NCBI GenBank assembly: GCA_030596605.1
Contig: JAUVJI010000009.1
Span: forward strand, 1 to 54,548
Direction: 5' to 3'
Length of the DNA stretch: 54,548 nt
Source of the DNA: Bacteroidales bacterium
GTDB taxonomy: Bacteria > Bacteroidota > Bacteroidia > Bacteroidales > JAADJA01
Position numbers and translations under genes: made by a program. Under the pieces are notes generated by a model, which was not told where the DNA came from, did not search any database, and saw only the letters and a list, made by a program, of their open reading frames with translations. Each line of letters opens with the position of its first letter. Positions within the stretch are counted from its first letter, which is position 1. This document shows, in pieces, positions 42,616-51,761 of this stretch.

Positions 42616-43540
42616 ATAATTCATTGTTCTTGACCTTCGAAATAAATATTTCATTCATTGTTGGCAATACCTCATTGAATGATTGAATTGAAACCATTGG
42701 GATAAGTTCTGATAAAAGATCATTCTGACTTCTATCACTTTTTATCTTGATTTTAGCTTTTGTGAATTCTTCTCCAATCTCCAGATGCACTATTTCAAAA
42801 TCCGTACTCAGATTTTTTGCTATATCAACAGTCTTATTTATAAAATCCAGTTCAAATGTATTTGATTTGTATTCTTCCTTTATAGCCTTTACACTGCCTT
42901 CCAGAATCTTTTTTGAGTTATCTATCAATGCAATGTGGTCACACAGTTCCTCGACAGAGGCCATGTTGTGAGTGGAGAAAATAATAGTAGCCCCTTGTTT
43001 TTTCATGTCAAGTATTTCGTCTTTAATCAGATTGACATTGATGGGATCAAAACCACTGAATGGCTCATCGAAAATCAATAGTTCAGGGTTATGGATAATG
43101 GTTATAATAAACTGAACTTTTTGTTGCATCCCTTTTGACAGCTCTTCCACTTTTCTGTTCCACCAGGGAAGGATGTCAAATTTATCAAACCACTTCTTTA
43201 ATCTGCTTAACGCTTCCGATTTTGAAAGTCCTTTTAACCGGGCAAGGTATATTGCCTGTTCCCCGACCTTCATTTTTTTATACAGGCCTCTTTCTTCAGG
43301 AAGATAACCGATTTTATAAATATGTTCCGGCTGTAATTTGCCTGATCGAAAAAGCAGCTGGCCGGAATCAGGAGCGGTGATCTGGTTTATTATTCTGATG
43401 AGGGTGGTTTTCCCGGCGCCATTCGGGCCAAGCAAACCAAAGATGCTTTGCTCAGGTACAGTAATACTGACTTTGTCAAGAGCCTTGTGATTGGCAAATT
43501 GTTTGGTTACTTCCTGTGCCTCGAATAAGGCGCTTTTCAT
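42614..43540 (-). CDS. ABC transporter ATP-binding protein (NatA-like)
   Basis: A 308-residue ABC ATPase that energises the adjacent permease. It has Walker A GPNGAGKT (38-45), Q-loop YLPEERGLY, signature ELSKGMQQ (133-140), Walker B LLIFDEP (154-160) and switch His in IIFSTHNMA. The C-terminal ~85 residues carry the DUF4162-like extension common in NatA-type ATPases. The 77-base gap and same orientation as the permease make an operon. Confidence 0.93.
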   Translation of the reverse strand: MKSALFEAQEVTKQFANHKALDKVSITVPEQSIFGLLGPNGAGKTTLIRIINQITAPDSGQLLFRSGKLQPEHIYKIGYLPEERGLYKKMKVGEQAIYLARLKGLSKSEALSRLKKWFDKFDILPWWNRKVEELSKGMQQKVQFIITIIHNPELLIFDEPFSGFDPINVNLIKDEILDMKKQGATIIFSTHNMASVEELCDHIALIDNSKKILEGSVKAIKEEYKSNTFELDFINKTVDIAKNLSTDFEIVHLEIGEEFTKAKIKIKSDRSQNDLLSELIPMVSIQSFNEVLPTMNEIFISKVKNNEL

Positions 43541-43596
43541 CTGTTAAGGTTTTTCAGAATAAATGATTTTGGGATAAAATTAGTATTAATTCACTT

Positions 43597-44757
43597 CTAA
43601 TTCGAAAAATATTCCTTCATTCTTGAGAAAAAGCTTTTATCCCTTGCAGTAGGATCAGGAATGAAGTTGGGCGATTTACCTAACTTTTCAAGAATTTCCT
43701 TTTCTTCCTTTGTTAAGCTTTTTGGTGTCCAGACATTAATATTGATAAGTAAATCACCATTCCCATATGAATTTAAGGATGGCAATCCTTTTCCTTTTAA
43801 TCTCAGCACTTTTCCTGCCTGTGTGCCTGGGATAATTTTAATTCGTGCTTTGCCGTCAATGGTGGGAATTTCTACTGTGGAACCAAGAGATGCATCCGTA
43901 AAACTAATAAAAACATCATGTAAAAGATTCTTGCCATCTCTTTCAAAGTGTTCACTTTCTTCTTCTTCAATAAGAATGATCAGGTCTCCGGGAACACCAC
44001 CGCGAGCGCCGGCATTTCCTTTTCCACTCATTGAAAGCTGCATACCGTTTTCAACACCGGCAGGGATTTTGATCGTGATAACCTCTTCGCCTTTGATAAT
44101 TCCATCTCCTGCACATGAAGGGCATTTATTGACTATGGTTTGACCTTCTCCTCCACAAGTCGGGCAGGAAGATGATGTTTGCATCTGACCTAAAAAAGTA
44201 TTGGTTACACGGGTTACCTGACCTGTTCCATGACATGTAGAGCAGGTAGAGTAAGATGTGCCGCCTTTTGAACCTGTACCATTACAGGAATTACAATTTA
44301 TATATTTATTAACTTTTATTTTCTTTTCAGCGCCTTGTGCAATTTCCTTGAGTGAAAGTTTAACTTTCACCCTCAGGTTTGATCCCCTGTTAACCCTTCT
44401 CCTCCGTTGACCTGACCTTCCAAATCCTCCAAAACCTCCAAATGTCCCTCCAAATGCATCGCCGAATATATCTCCAAACTGGCTGAAAATATCATCCATT
44501 GACATATGATATCCATTAGCCCCTGCGGCGCCTCCAACACCTGCATGACCAAATTGGTCATAACGTTGTTTTTTATCAGCATTGCTTAATACTTCATATG
44601 CTTCTGCTGCTTCCTTGAACTTTTCTTCAGCATCCTTATCTCCCTGATTTTTATCAGGATGATATTTTAAAGCCATCTGGCGATAAGCTTTTTTAATCTC
44701 ACTTTCGGAAGCGTTTTTTGATACTCCCAGTACTTCGTAGTAGTCTCTTTTTGACAT
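43597..44757 (-). CDS. dnaJ: Chaperone protein DnaJ
   Basis: Type I Hsp40 co-chaperone that stimulates DnaK ATPase. The 386 residues contain the J-domain with HPD at 33-35 (KYHPDKNQG), a Gly/Phe-rich linker ([11 protein letters not shown]), four zinc-binding CxxCxGxG repeats ([24 protein letters not shown] and CPSCAGDG), and the C-terminal substrate-binding domain ([18 protein letters not shown]). It is intact. It follows grpE by 46 bases in one operon. dnaK is not in this window. Confidence 0.97.
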   Translation of the reverse strand: MSKRDYYEVLGVSKNASESEIKKAYRQMALKYHPDKNQGDKDAEEKFKEAAEAYEVLSNADKKQRYDQFGHAGVGGAAGANGYHMSMDDIFSQFGDIFGDAFGGTFGGFGGFGRSGQRRRRVNRGSNLRVKVKLSLKEIAQGAEKKIKVNKYINCNSCNGTGSKGGTSYSTCSTCHGTGQVTRVTNTFLGQMQTSSSCPTCGGEGQTIVNKCPSCAGDGIIKGEEVITIKIPAGVENGMQLSMSGKGNAGARGGVPGDLIILIEEEESEHFERDGKNLLHDVFISFTDASLGSTVEIPTIDGKARIKIIPGTQAGKVLRLKGKGLPSLNSYGNGDLLININVWTPKSLTKEEKEILEKLGKSPNFIPDPTARDKSFFSRMKEYFSN

Positions 44758-44803
44758 TCAGTTATTTGTTGTCTGGTTGTGTGTTGAATTTTACTCCTCG
44801 TAA

Positions 44804-45361
44804 TTATTGACCTATTACAACTTTTGTATAACGGATAACTTTGTCGTTCAACATATATCCCCTTTCAATTTCATCTACAATTTTTCCTTTTAACTTTCTT
44901 GAAGGGGCTTTGATATAAGTAATTGCTTCATGAAAATCGGTGTCAAATTCATTGCCAATTGCTTCTATGGGTTTTAATCCCTTTTTCTCAAGCGTAGTCT
45001 TGAATTTGTGGTATATTAGATTGATACCTTCTTTTACAGCATCACATTCGGTCGATTCTTCAGTAGATTTCATAGCCCTTTCGAAATCGTCAAGAACAGG
45101 TAGTAATTCTACGATTACTTCTTCAGAAGCTGTTTTGCTTAATTCAATCCTTTCTTTAACAGTCCTTCGTCTGTAATTGTCAAATTCGGAATATAGTCTG
45201 AGATATTTGTCGTTGATCTCATCTACCTTTTTCTGCAATTCTGTTTCTTTTGAAGGTTTTACCTTTTTAGATGCCTTTTTCTTTGGTTGTTCAACATTGT
45301 TTTCAACAGTTTCGTCCACATTATTTTTCTTCTTATTACTGCTTTTTTTACTCATAATCAT
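44804..45361 (-). CDS. grpE: Nucleotide exchange factor GrpE
   Basis: GrpE releases ADP from DnaK. The 185-residue protein has a long Lys/Glu-rich, coiled-coil N-terminus (about 1-75), the core LYSEFDNYRRRTVKERIEL, VIVELLPVLDDFERAM and a C-terminal beta domain (FDTDFHEAITYIKAP ... IVDEIERGYMLNDKVIRYTKVVIGQ). A second ATG two codons in (45355, MSKKSS) is equally plausible as start. The promoter box is at 45462-45469, giving a leader of about 100 bases, so heat-shock control of the grpE-dnaJ pair through the leader is possible but not shown. Confidence 0.95.
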   Translation of the reverse strand: MIMSKKSSNKKKNNVDETVENNVEQPKKKASKKVKPSKETELQKKVDEINDKYLRLYSEFDNYRRRTVKERIELSKTASEEVIVELLPVLDDFERAMKSTEESTECDAVKEGINLIYHKFKTTLEKKGLKPIEAIGNEFDTDFHEAITYIKAPSRKLKGKIVDEIERGYMLNDKVIRYTKVVIGQ

Positions 45362-45461
45362 ATAGAATTTCCAATTTTCAAATTACCAATCCAAACCGGT
45401 ATCAAATAATTTGCCATTTCAGCATTCAGGACATAGTGGCAGAATTTATTTCAACTTGCTG

Positions 45462-45469
45462 CAAAAGTA
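45462..45469 (-). promoter_or_regulatory. Putative -7 promoter box for grpE-dnaJ
   Basis: TACTTTTG on the minus strand, about 100 bases before the grpE start; full match to TAnnTTTG. Confidence 0.45.
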
Positions 45470-45496
45470 TTATTTAAACTTGAAATTTTGGCGCAT

Positions 45497-45530
45497 AAAA
45501 AAAGCTCCGCTTAAATCGGAGCTTTTTTAA
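45497..45530 (-). terminator. Rho-independent terminator after hppA
   Basis: AGCTCCG (45503-45509) and CGGAGCT (45517-45523) form a stem with a 7-base loop, extended by flanking A and T runs. It lies 17 bases after the hppA stop, upstream of the grpE promoter, and is symmetrical enough to act in both directions. Confidence 0.88.
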
Positions 45531-45546
45531 TTTTTTAATCATTTTC

Positions 45547-47976
45547 TTAACTTGCTATCCGCATTTTGTAAAACGACCTGTAAACAAAAAATAATGCAAC
45601 GGCAAGGAAAAAATATCCAATGTAAGGCGCTACACTTCTGAATTGTGGTGCAATTGCAATCTCCATTGCCAACAAACCGAACAATGTCGTAAATTTAATT
45701 ACAGGATTCAATGCTACAGAGGAAGTATCTTTATACGGATCACCTACTGTATCACCTACCACCGCAGCAGCGTGTAATTCTGTCCCTTTTTCTTGCATGT
45801 CAACTTCAACCACTTTTTTGGCATTGTCCCAGGCACCGCCGGCATTGGCCATAAAAAGAGCCTGGAATAATCCGAAAAATGCAATGGAAAGTAAATAACT
45901 AATAAATAAGGAAACAGGGGCATTTGAATGAACCGGCGATGATATGAAAGCAAATGCCAGAGAAAAAGAGAAAATAGCAATAAAAATATTCCACATCCCT
46001 TTTTGAGCATATTGGGTACATATTTTAACCACCTGACGCGATTTCTCCACATCGGCTTTCTTTGGTGCATTTGGATCAAGGTTAATATTTTTCTTGATAA
46101 AATCTACAGCTCTTGCAGCTCCTGTTGAAACGGCCTGTATCGAAGCCCCCGTAAACCAGTAAATAACTGCGCCGCCAAGCAAGAATCCCATAATAGTATA
46201 TGGATTAAGCAGGTTTAAAATTTCAGCGGGATCAACACCAAGCGTATGTTTAATTACGAGGATAAGTGAGAAGATCATGGTAGTAGCTCCCATTACAGCA
46301 GTACCGATCAATACAGGCTTTGCTGTAGCTTTAAACGTATTCCCAGCGCCGTCATTGGCTTCAAGGTAGTATTTTGATTTTTCAAAATCAGGTGTGAAGC
46401 CAAATTCCTTCTCAATTTCAGGAGTCACTTCCTTTTGGTTTTCTTCAATGAGTGAAAGCTCATAGATGGATTGTGCATTGTCAGTTACAGGGCCGTAGCT
46501 GTCAACAGCAATTGTAACAGGACCCATTCCCAACATACCGAAAGCAACCAAACCAAATGCAAAAACAGAAGGATATATCATGAAATTGTCAAGTCCGTAA
46601 GTGCTTGCAAAATAAGCAATAGACATCAATAAAAAGAATACCATTCCTATCCAGAATGAGCTGAAATTACCAGACACCAAACCAGATAAAATATTTAAAG
46701 AAGCTCCGCCTTTTTTTGAGGCTTCTACTACTTCTTTAACGTGTGTTGATTTTGGGCTGGTGAATATTTTTGTAAATTCAGGAATCAAAGCAGCTCCCAA
46801 TGTACCGGCGCTAATAATGACCGAAAGAGAAATCCAGAGGTTATCCGGCATACTTCCGATAATGAAATAACTGGCTATAAAAGTAACAATGATTGAAAAT
46901 ATTGATGTTATCCAAACCAGTGATGTAAGCGGTTTTTCAAAATCAAGGTCATCTGCATTTTGATATTTCGCCTTGGTCAGGAATCTGTTTATCCAATAAG
47001 ACAAAATAGAGGTAACGATCATTAAAATACGCATTACAAATATCCATGACAATAATTGAACTTGGTACTCAACGTTGGTTATAGCTAACAAAATAAATGC
47101 GATCAATGCAACACCGGTCACTCCATATGTTTCAAACCCATCTGCGGTAGGCCCGACACTATCACCTGCATTATCACCAACACAGTCGGCAATGGTACCT
47201 GGGTTTCTTGGATCATCTTCCCCAATTTTAAAGATAACCTTCATCAAGTCGGATCCAATATCAGCTATCTTTGTAAAGATACCACCTGCAATCCTAAGAA
47301 CAGAAGCACCCAATGATTCTCCAATGGCAAAGCCGATAAAACTTGCACCTGCATACTCACCTGGAACAAACAACAGGATAATTAACATTATCATTAACTC
47401 AAGTGAGACCAGTACAACACCGATACTCATCCCGGCACCTAATGGAATATTCAGCAATTTGATCGGTTTTCTTTCCAGGGAAGCAAAAGCCATTCTTGAA
47501 TTAGCCAGGGTATTCATCCTGATGCCAAACCATGCTACACTGTAAGAACCTAAGATCCCTACAATTGTCCAACCTAAAATCATTAGCACGCCACCGAACC
47601 CAAAAGCATTTTCTAAATGAGTTTCTCCGGTTTGTGGGTCAATAACTTCGTGTTGCGACAAAAAACCAAAATAAAAGGCCACTGCAGCGCCAATAAATAA
47701 AAACAGAATAGCGAGAAATTTCCCTTGTTGAATCAGATAGGTTTTACCTGTTTCATAAATAACATGGGCTACATCCAGCATTGATTGATGAGCTCTGATC
47801 TTTTTAACTTTCATAAACTGAAATAAGCCAAACATAAAGCCTGCAAAGGTTATCAGAAAGCCCCAATACAAAATTGTTTCTGATTTAATACCGCCTGGAA
47901 TTACCAGGTTGGCTTCACTTGCAAAAGTGAGAACAGGGAATGAAAGAATTCCTAAAATTGATAATAATCGTTTCAT
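45547..47976 (-). CDS. hppA: Membrane-bound (H+ and/or Na+-translocating) pyrophosphatase, divergent type
   Basis: An 809-residue integral membrane pyrophosphatase with about 16 TM helices, coupling PPi hydrolysis to cation export. Catalytic loops include EDDPRNPG (253-260), DCVGDNAGDSVG and GDTVGDPYKDTSS near the end. Two features mark a divergent subgroup: the DX7KXE motif is altered (residues 239-250 read DIGSDLMKVIFK, one residue shorter and without the Glu), and position 460 of the K+-dependent family is Lys549 in GNTFKATAK, pointing to K+ independence. The ion specificity (H+ only, Na+-regulated, or Na+/H+) needs biochemistry. It starts with a possible signal peptide (about 1-20). A -7 box lies at 48008-48015. 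Confidence 0.94.
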   Translation of the reverse strand: MKRLLSILGILSFPVLTFASEANLVIPGGIKSETILYWGFLITFAGFMFGLFQFMKVKKIRAHQSMLDVAHVIYETGKTYLIQQGKFLAILFLFIGAAVAFYFGFLSQHEVIDPQTGETHLENAFGFGGVLMILGWTIVGILGSYSVAWFGIRMNTLANSRMAFASLERKPIKLLNIPLGAGMSIGVVLVSLELMIMLIILLFVPGEYAGASFIGFAIGESLGASVLRIAGGIFTKIADIGSDLMKVIFKIGEDDPRNPGTIADCVGDNAGDSVGPTADGFETYGVTGVALIAFILLAITNVEYQVQLLSWIFVMRILMIVTSILSYWINRFLTKAKYQNADDLDFEKPLTSLVWITSIFSIIVTFIASYFIIGSMPDNLWISLSVIISAGTLGAALIPEFTKIFTSPKSTHVKEVVEASKKGGASLNILSGLVSGNFSSFWIGMVFFLLMSIAYFASTYGLDNFMIYPSVFAFGLVAFGMLGMGPVTIAVDSYGPVTDNAQSIYELSLIEENQKEVTPEIEKEFGFTPDFEKSKYYLEANDGAGNTFKATAKPVLIGTAVMGATTMIFSLILVIKHTLGVDPAEILNLLNPYTIMGFLLGGAVIYWFTGASIQAVSTGAARAVDFIKKNINLDPNAPKKADVEKSRQVVKICTQYAQKGMWNIFIAIFSFSLAFAFISSPVHSNAPVSLFISYLLSIAFFGLFQALFMANAGGAWDNAKKVVEVDMQEKGTELHAAAVVGDTVGDPYKDTSSVALNPVIKFTTLFGLLAMEIAIAPQFRSVAPYIGYFFLAVALFFVYRSFYKMRIAS

Positions 47977-48007
47977 ATCTAATTGTTTAATTTTGAAAAT
48001 TAAGGGG

Positions 48008-48015
48008 CAAAAGTA
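48008..48015 (-). promoter_or_regulatory. Putative -7 promoter box for hppA
   Basis: TACTTTTG on the minus strand, 32 bases before the hppA start; full match to TAnnTTTG. Confidence 0.45.
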
Positions 48016-48079
48016 TAAAGTATTTTGGAACTTTCAATATTAATTAATATTTACATTTTTATTTCAATCCATTTATCAT

Positions 48080-48114
48080 CACCTGTGAAAGATTGAAAAA
48101 TCAACACACAGGTG
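48080..48114. promoter_or_regulatory. Nested inverted repeat in the hppA/bifunctional nuclease divergent region
   Basis: CACCTGTG (48080-48087) and CACAGGTG (48107-48114) are perfect inverted repeats. Inside them GATT-GAAA-AATC forms a second small hairpin with a GNRA-like loop. It could be an operator for a dimeric regulator or an RNA structure; there is no U-tract. Confidence 0.4.
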
Positions 48115-48235
48115 TAGTTATGGGTTTTTATCAATGTTAATAATTTTTTATATTTCTTAGTAAAAACAAAGAGGTGATTGGAAATTATTAATACTTTTAT
48201 CCATCGAATTCGCATTTGGGTAAGAATATAATAGA

Positions 48236-48823
48236 ATGAAAAAAATAAAACTTGAAATCATAGGGATGTCTTACAGTCAATCTCAGAGTGGGGCATACGC
48301 TTTGATATTAGGTGAAGTTAAGGGAGATCGCAGGTTGCCGATTATTATTGGCGGATTTGAAGCTCAATCCATTGCGATTGAATTAGAGAAAATGAAACCA
48401 TCAAGACCCCTTACCCACGATTTACTAAAAAGTTTTGCTGATACTTTTGAGATTACCCTGAAAGAAGTAGTTATTAATAAGTTTATTGAAGGTGTTTTTC
48501 ATGCTGAACTTCTTTGTATGGACGAAAATGGAGAACACCGCATAGATGCACGAACCTCTGATGCGGTTGCCCTTGCCCTAAGATTTCATTGCCCCATTTA
48601 TACTTATGATAAAATTATGTCAGCAGCAGGTATTATTGTCGACGATAAAAAAAGTGAAGATCAAAAAGAAACCCCTGTTAAGGAAGAAGGTAAAAGCTCT
48701 TTCACTCAAAATACCACAACTGAACTTAAGGAATTACTCCAGAAATCAGTCGATATGGAAGATTATGAAAAAGCATCAAAAATAAGAGATGAAATTAATA
48801 AGAGAAAGAAAGGAAAGAAATAA
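48236..48823 (+). CDS. Bifunctional nuclease family (DUF151) protein with UVR motif
   Basis: A 195-residue protein. Residues 1-130 are the bifunctional nuclease domain (BFN/DUF151): GAYALILGEVKGDRRLPI, GGFEAQSIAIELE and IDARTSDAVALALRF. After a linker (135-157), the C-terminus has a UvrB/UvrC (UVR) motif, ELKELLQKSVDMEDYEKASKI. Plant and bacterial members are reported to have RNase and DNase activity. The UVR motif may mediate contact with Uvr/Clp-type partners. The gene is upstream of, and 50 bases from, the nucleoside transporter, which may simply share the transcript. Confidence 0.92.
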   Translation: MKKIKLEIIGMSYSQSQSGAYALILGEVKGDRRLPIIIGGFEAQSIAIELEKMKPSRPLTHDLLKSFADTFEITLKEVVINKFIEGVFHAELLCMDENGEHRIDARTSDAVALALRFHCPIYTYDKIMSAAGIIVDDKKSEDQKETPVKEEGKSSFTQNTTTELKELLQKSVDMEDYEKASKIRDEINKRKKGKK

Positions 48824-48873
48824 TTTGTTGAGAATTTTTGTTGAAAACAGCCTCTAATATTTAGTTTACCGGT

Positions 48874-50415
48874 ATGATAAAATTTAAATGGATTTTTTTG
48901 TTATTCTTTGTCGCAATTGTTGTTTCAGGGATTTTTGCTTTTAATTCCAATACATCACCTGATACAATAAATCAAATAGTAGATAGCTCCGGCCAGGTAA
49001 TTTTGACCTCTCCTGATTCGGAACCACAACTGAAATCTTCAGATACCATTATAGATAAATTATCCGACAGCAGGTCAAAGTCTAATTTATTGCTATCGAG
49101 AGATAGTAACAGAGCAGGTTTTTCGATACTAACAATTCTTCGTGGACTGCTGGGAATGTTAGTACTCGTTGCTATTTCATGGATTTTCAGTTCTAACCGA
49201 AAAGCTGTTTCATGGAAAGTAGTCGCAACAGGTTTATCTTTACAGCTTCTACTGGCGTTGGGGGTTTTGTATGTGCCTTTTATCCAGGGATTTTTTGAGT
49301 TTGCCGGACGCCTTTTTGTGCTGATACTGGACTTTACAAGGGCAGGAGTTGACTTTTTGTTTGCTTCATTTATTTCCGGTAAAATAGAATTGGGACTTAT
49401 CAATTTTGTAGTAACCATTTTACCGACGATAATATTTTTCTCCGCTTTGACCAGCCTTCTTTTTTACCTTGGTATCATCCAGAAAATTGTTTATGCTTTA
49501 GCTTGGCTGATGAGCAGATTAATGAAGTTATCCGGAGCAGAAAGTCTTTCAGTTGCCGGTAATATTTTCCTTGGCCAAACCGAATCGCCACTCATGATAA
49601 AAGAATATCTTCCCAAGATGAATAAATCGGAAATGTTGCTGGTAATGATGGGAGGGATGGCGACTATGGCCGGCGGCGTATTAGCAGTGTATATTGATTT
49701 TTTAGGTGGTAATGACCCGGTTCAAAAATTATTGTTTGCAAAACACTTGTTGACGGCATCCGTGATGGCTGCCCCCGGGGCAATTGTAATATCAAAAATT
49801 TTAGTCCCTCAAACAGATGATATAGATAAGACAATAGAAGTGAGTAAGGAAAATGTGGGAAGTAATGTTCTTGATGCCATTTCTAATGGAACAACACAGG
49901 GTTTAAAATTGGCTGCAAACGTAGCTGCCATGTTGCTTGTTTTTATTGCCTTTATTGCCATGTTCAATTTTATTACAATGAAAATTGGTGCATGGACCAA
50001 CCTGAATGAACTTATTGCCGAGAGTACCAATGGCAGGTTCACCGAACTGTCATTGCAATTTATTCTTGGGTATACTTTTGCGCCCATCATGTGGTTGATA
50101 GGTATACCGGCATCGGATATAACGCTTGTAGGGCGGCTACTGGGTGAAAAAATTATAATGACCGAATTTATTGGATATATGAGTCTGTCGGAGTTAAAAG
50201 AAGCGGGGATGCTTGATCCGAAATCGATCATCATGGCAACTTATATGCTTTGTGGTTTTGCAAATTTTGCTTCCATAGGTATACAAATAGGAGGGATAGG
50301 TTCACTGGCGCCAAATCAGCGGGTGTTGCTTTCAAGGTATGGTATGAGGGCATTGCTTGGTGGTACGCTGGCAGCTTTGATGTCGGCTACAATTGTGGGG
50401 ATGATTCTTGGTTAA
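48874..50415 (+). CDS. Concentrative nucleoside transporter (CNT/NupC family)
   Basis: A 513-residue inner-membrane nucleoside symporter. The N-terminal ~80 residues form an extension with a first hydrophobic helix (about 7-24) and a Ser/Asp-rich loop (25-80). The CNT domains follow: N-terminal (VAISWIFSSNRKAVSWKVV), the gate/core GNIFLGQTESPLMI, and the C-terminal domain with GYTFAPIMWLIGIP and CGFANFASIGIQIGGIGSLAP. The core matches the CNT family. It takes up nucleosides with H+ or Na+. It is 50 bases downstream of the bifunctional nuclease gene, consistent with salvage of nucleic-acid breakdown products (inference). Confidence 0.95.
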   Translation: MIKFKWIFLLFFVAIVVSGIFAFNSNTSPDTINQIVDSSGQVILTSPDSEPQLKSSDTIIDKLSDSRSKSNLLLSRDSNRAGFSILTILRGLLGMLVLVAISWIFSSNRKAVSWKVVATGLSLQLLLALGVLYVPFIQGFFEFAGRLFVLILDFTRAGVDFLFASFISGKIELGLINFVVTILPTIIFFSALTSLLFYLGIIQKIVYALAWLMSRLMKLSGAESLSVAGNIFLGQTESPLMIKEYLPKMNKSEMLLVMMGGMATMAGGVLAVYIDFLGGNDPVQKLLFAKHLLTASVMAAPGAIVISKILVPQTDDIDKTIEVSKENVGSNVLDAISNGTTQGLKLAANVAAMLLVFIAFIAMFNFITMKIGAWTNLNELIAESTNGRFTELSLQFILGYTFAPIMWLIGIPASDITLVGRLLGEKIIMTEFIGYMSLSELKEAGMLDPKSIIMATYMLCGFANFASIGIQIGGIGSLAPNQRVLLSRYGMRALLGGTLAALMSATIVGMILG

Positions 50416-50455
50416 AGTTTGAAGTTCGAAGTTCGAAGTTCGAAGTTTGAAGTTT
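50415..50455. repeat. GAAGTTC heptad microrepeat (plus orientation)
   Basis: Tandem words AAGTTTGAAGTTCGAAGTTC and further GAAGTTC/GAAGTTT units with a period of 7, followed to about 50509 by looser GAAAGTT words. It is the reverse complement of the array at 42584-42615. Confidence 0.6.
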
Positions 50456-50518
50456 AATGTTCAGAGTTTTGAGTTGAAAGTTGAAAGTTAAAAGTTAATA
50501 GGTTAAAGTAAAAAGATA

Positions 50519-50902
50519 ATGACTATGAAAAAGTTTGGAACAGCAGTAAATTGTATGGATGGCCGGGTTCAGGAACCAGTGATTAATTATATGAAGGAAA
50601 ATTACGGTGTGGATTATGTAGATATGATAACAGAACCCGGACCGGATAAAATTTTAGCTGAAAACTCAAATGAGTTCAAGGTAAATTCCATAAAAGAGCG
50701 GATTGATATTTCCGTAAATAAACACGGTTCAGAAATCGTTCTTATGGTAGGCCATACTGATTGCGCAGGGAATCCTGTAGAAAAAAATATACATCTCGAC
50801 CAAACTATTAAATCTACCCAACTGATTCAAAAATGGTATCCTGATGTCAAAGTTGTTCCTGTATGGATTGATGAAAACTGGAACATTAGCATTATCAATT
50901 AA
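50519..50902 (+). CDS. Small beta-carbonic-anhydrase-like protein
   Basis: A 127-residue minimal member of the beta-carbonic anhydrase superfamily. The zinc site is visible: Cys12 in NCMDGR (with Asp14-x-Arg16) and His79/Cys82 in VGHTDCAGNP. It is much shorter than typical beta-CAs (about 200 residues) because the N-terminal helical arm and the C-terminal strand region are missing. Whether it hydrates CO2 or serves another role is unknown. A second ATG (MKKF) two codons in is possible. It follows the CNT gene after a microrepeat and does not appear operonic with it. Confidence 0.82.
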   Translation: MTMKKFGTAVNCMDGRVQEPVINYMKENYGVDYVDMITEPGPDKILAENSNEFKVNSIKERIDISVNKHGSEIVLMVGHTDCAGNPVEKNIHLDQTIKSTQLIQKWYPDVKVVPVWIDENWNISIIN

Positions 50903-50934
50903 AATATTTTATTAATCATATAATTTTTAGAATT

Positions 50935-51735
50935 ATGAAATCTTTAATTTTAATTGTTGTATTAACATTTTTTGGAATATTAACATTGTTATCCCAAACA
51001 GAAATCAATTCAAAAATTCCAACAGGAAATGATTTTATGTTCGAGGTTGACCTGACACCTTTTACGGGTGATCAAATAATAAAAATCGAACAATTCAGGG
51101 GCCGGTATTATTTTAACGATCACTGGGGAATACGTTTAGGTTTTTCTTTTGATTACAGAACGGATAAATCTAATCTTGAAGAGGATGATATCAATGTCAA
51201 TATTGATAATACATATGAAAGCATATATGATAAAAAAACAAGCATGATAGGAATTAGCCCGGGTTTTGAATACAGAATTTTAGCTAATTCAAAGATTGCT
51301 CCATATTTTGGCGCGGAATTTATTTATCAAACAAAAAGCTCGAAGGAAAACACTGTATCTAAAAATTATGACTCCTGGGATCAAACTATTACAAATAACA
51401 AAACGGATGTAGAAGGTGCATGGTTAGTATTTATTGATAGCGGGCCATATTATTACTACTATTACGAGGAAAGAGCCTATAATAAGATTGGTGCCAATTT
51501 GTTCATAGGTTCAGATTTTTATTTTGTTAAAAATTTCTATTTTGGATTTGAACTGGGAGCAGGATTTTATTCAACAAAATATAAAGATATTAATACTGAC
51601 CGGCAAATGACCCTTTTTGCATCAGATGGAACAGTATTGAATACTGATGCCGATAAAGAAGTAGAACCGGGATTTAGCGAATTTGGTACTGGGTTTTATG
51701 TCATCAATGCTGTCCGGATTGGTGTTTGGTTTTAA
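50935..51735 (+). CDS. Outer-membrane beta-barrel protein, tandem paralogue 1
   Basis: A 266-residue exported protein with a signal peptide (about 1-20). Amphipathic beta-strands with alternating aromatic residues run through it ([38 protein letters not shown]), and the C-terminus ends in Trp-Phe (RIGVWF), the outer-membrane barrel signature. Loops are Asp/Asn/Tyr-rich. It resembles small 8-10-stranded OmpA/OmpX-type barrels. The function is unknown; perhaps a porin or adhesin. It is a tandem duplicate of the gene at 51762. Confidence 0.8.
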   Translation: MKSLILIVVLTFFGILTLLSQTEINSKIPTGNDFMFEVDLTPFTGDQIIKIEQFRGRYYFNDHWGIRLGFSFDYRTDKSNLEEDDINVNIDNTYESIYDKKTSMIGISPGFEYRILANSKIAPYFGAEFIYQTKSSKENTVSKNYDSWDQTITNNKTDVEGAWLVFIDSGPYYYYYYEERAYNKIGANLFIGSDFYFVKNFYFGFELGAGFYSTKYKDINTDRQMTLFASDGTVLNTDADKEVEPGFSEFGTGFYVINAVRIGVWF

Positions 51736-51761
51736 GGTATAAATTTTAAAAGACAAAAATT

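Noticed and set aside
44373..44582. ORF inside dnaJ in another frame
   Set aside because: It is a shadow of the Gly/Cys-rich dnaJ sequence with no independent support.
50415..50509. Possible CRISPR-like repeat array
   Set aside because: The units are 7 bases long without unique spacers of regular length; it is a tandem microrepeat.
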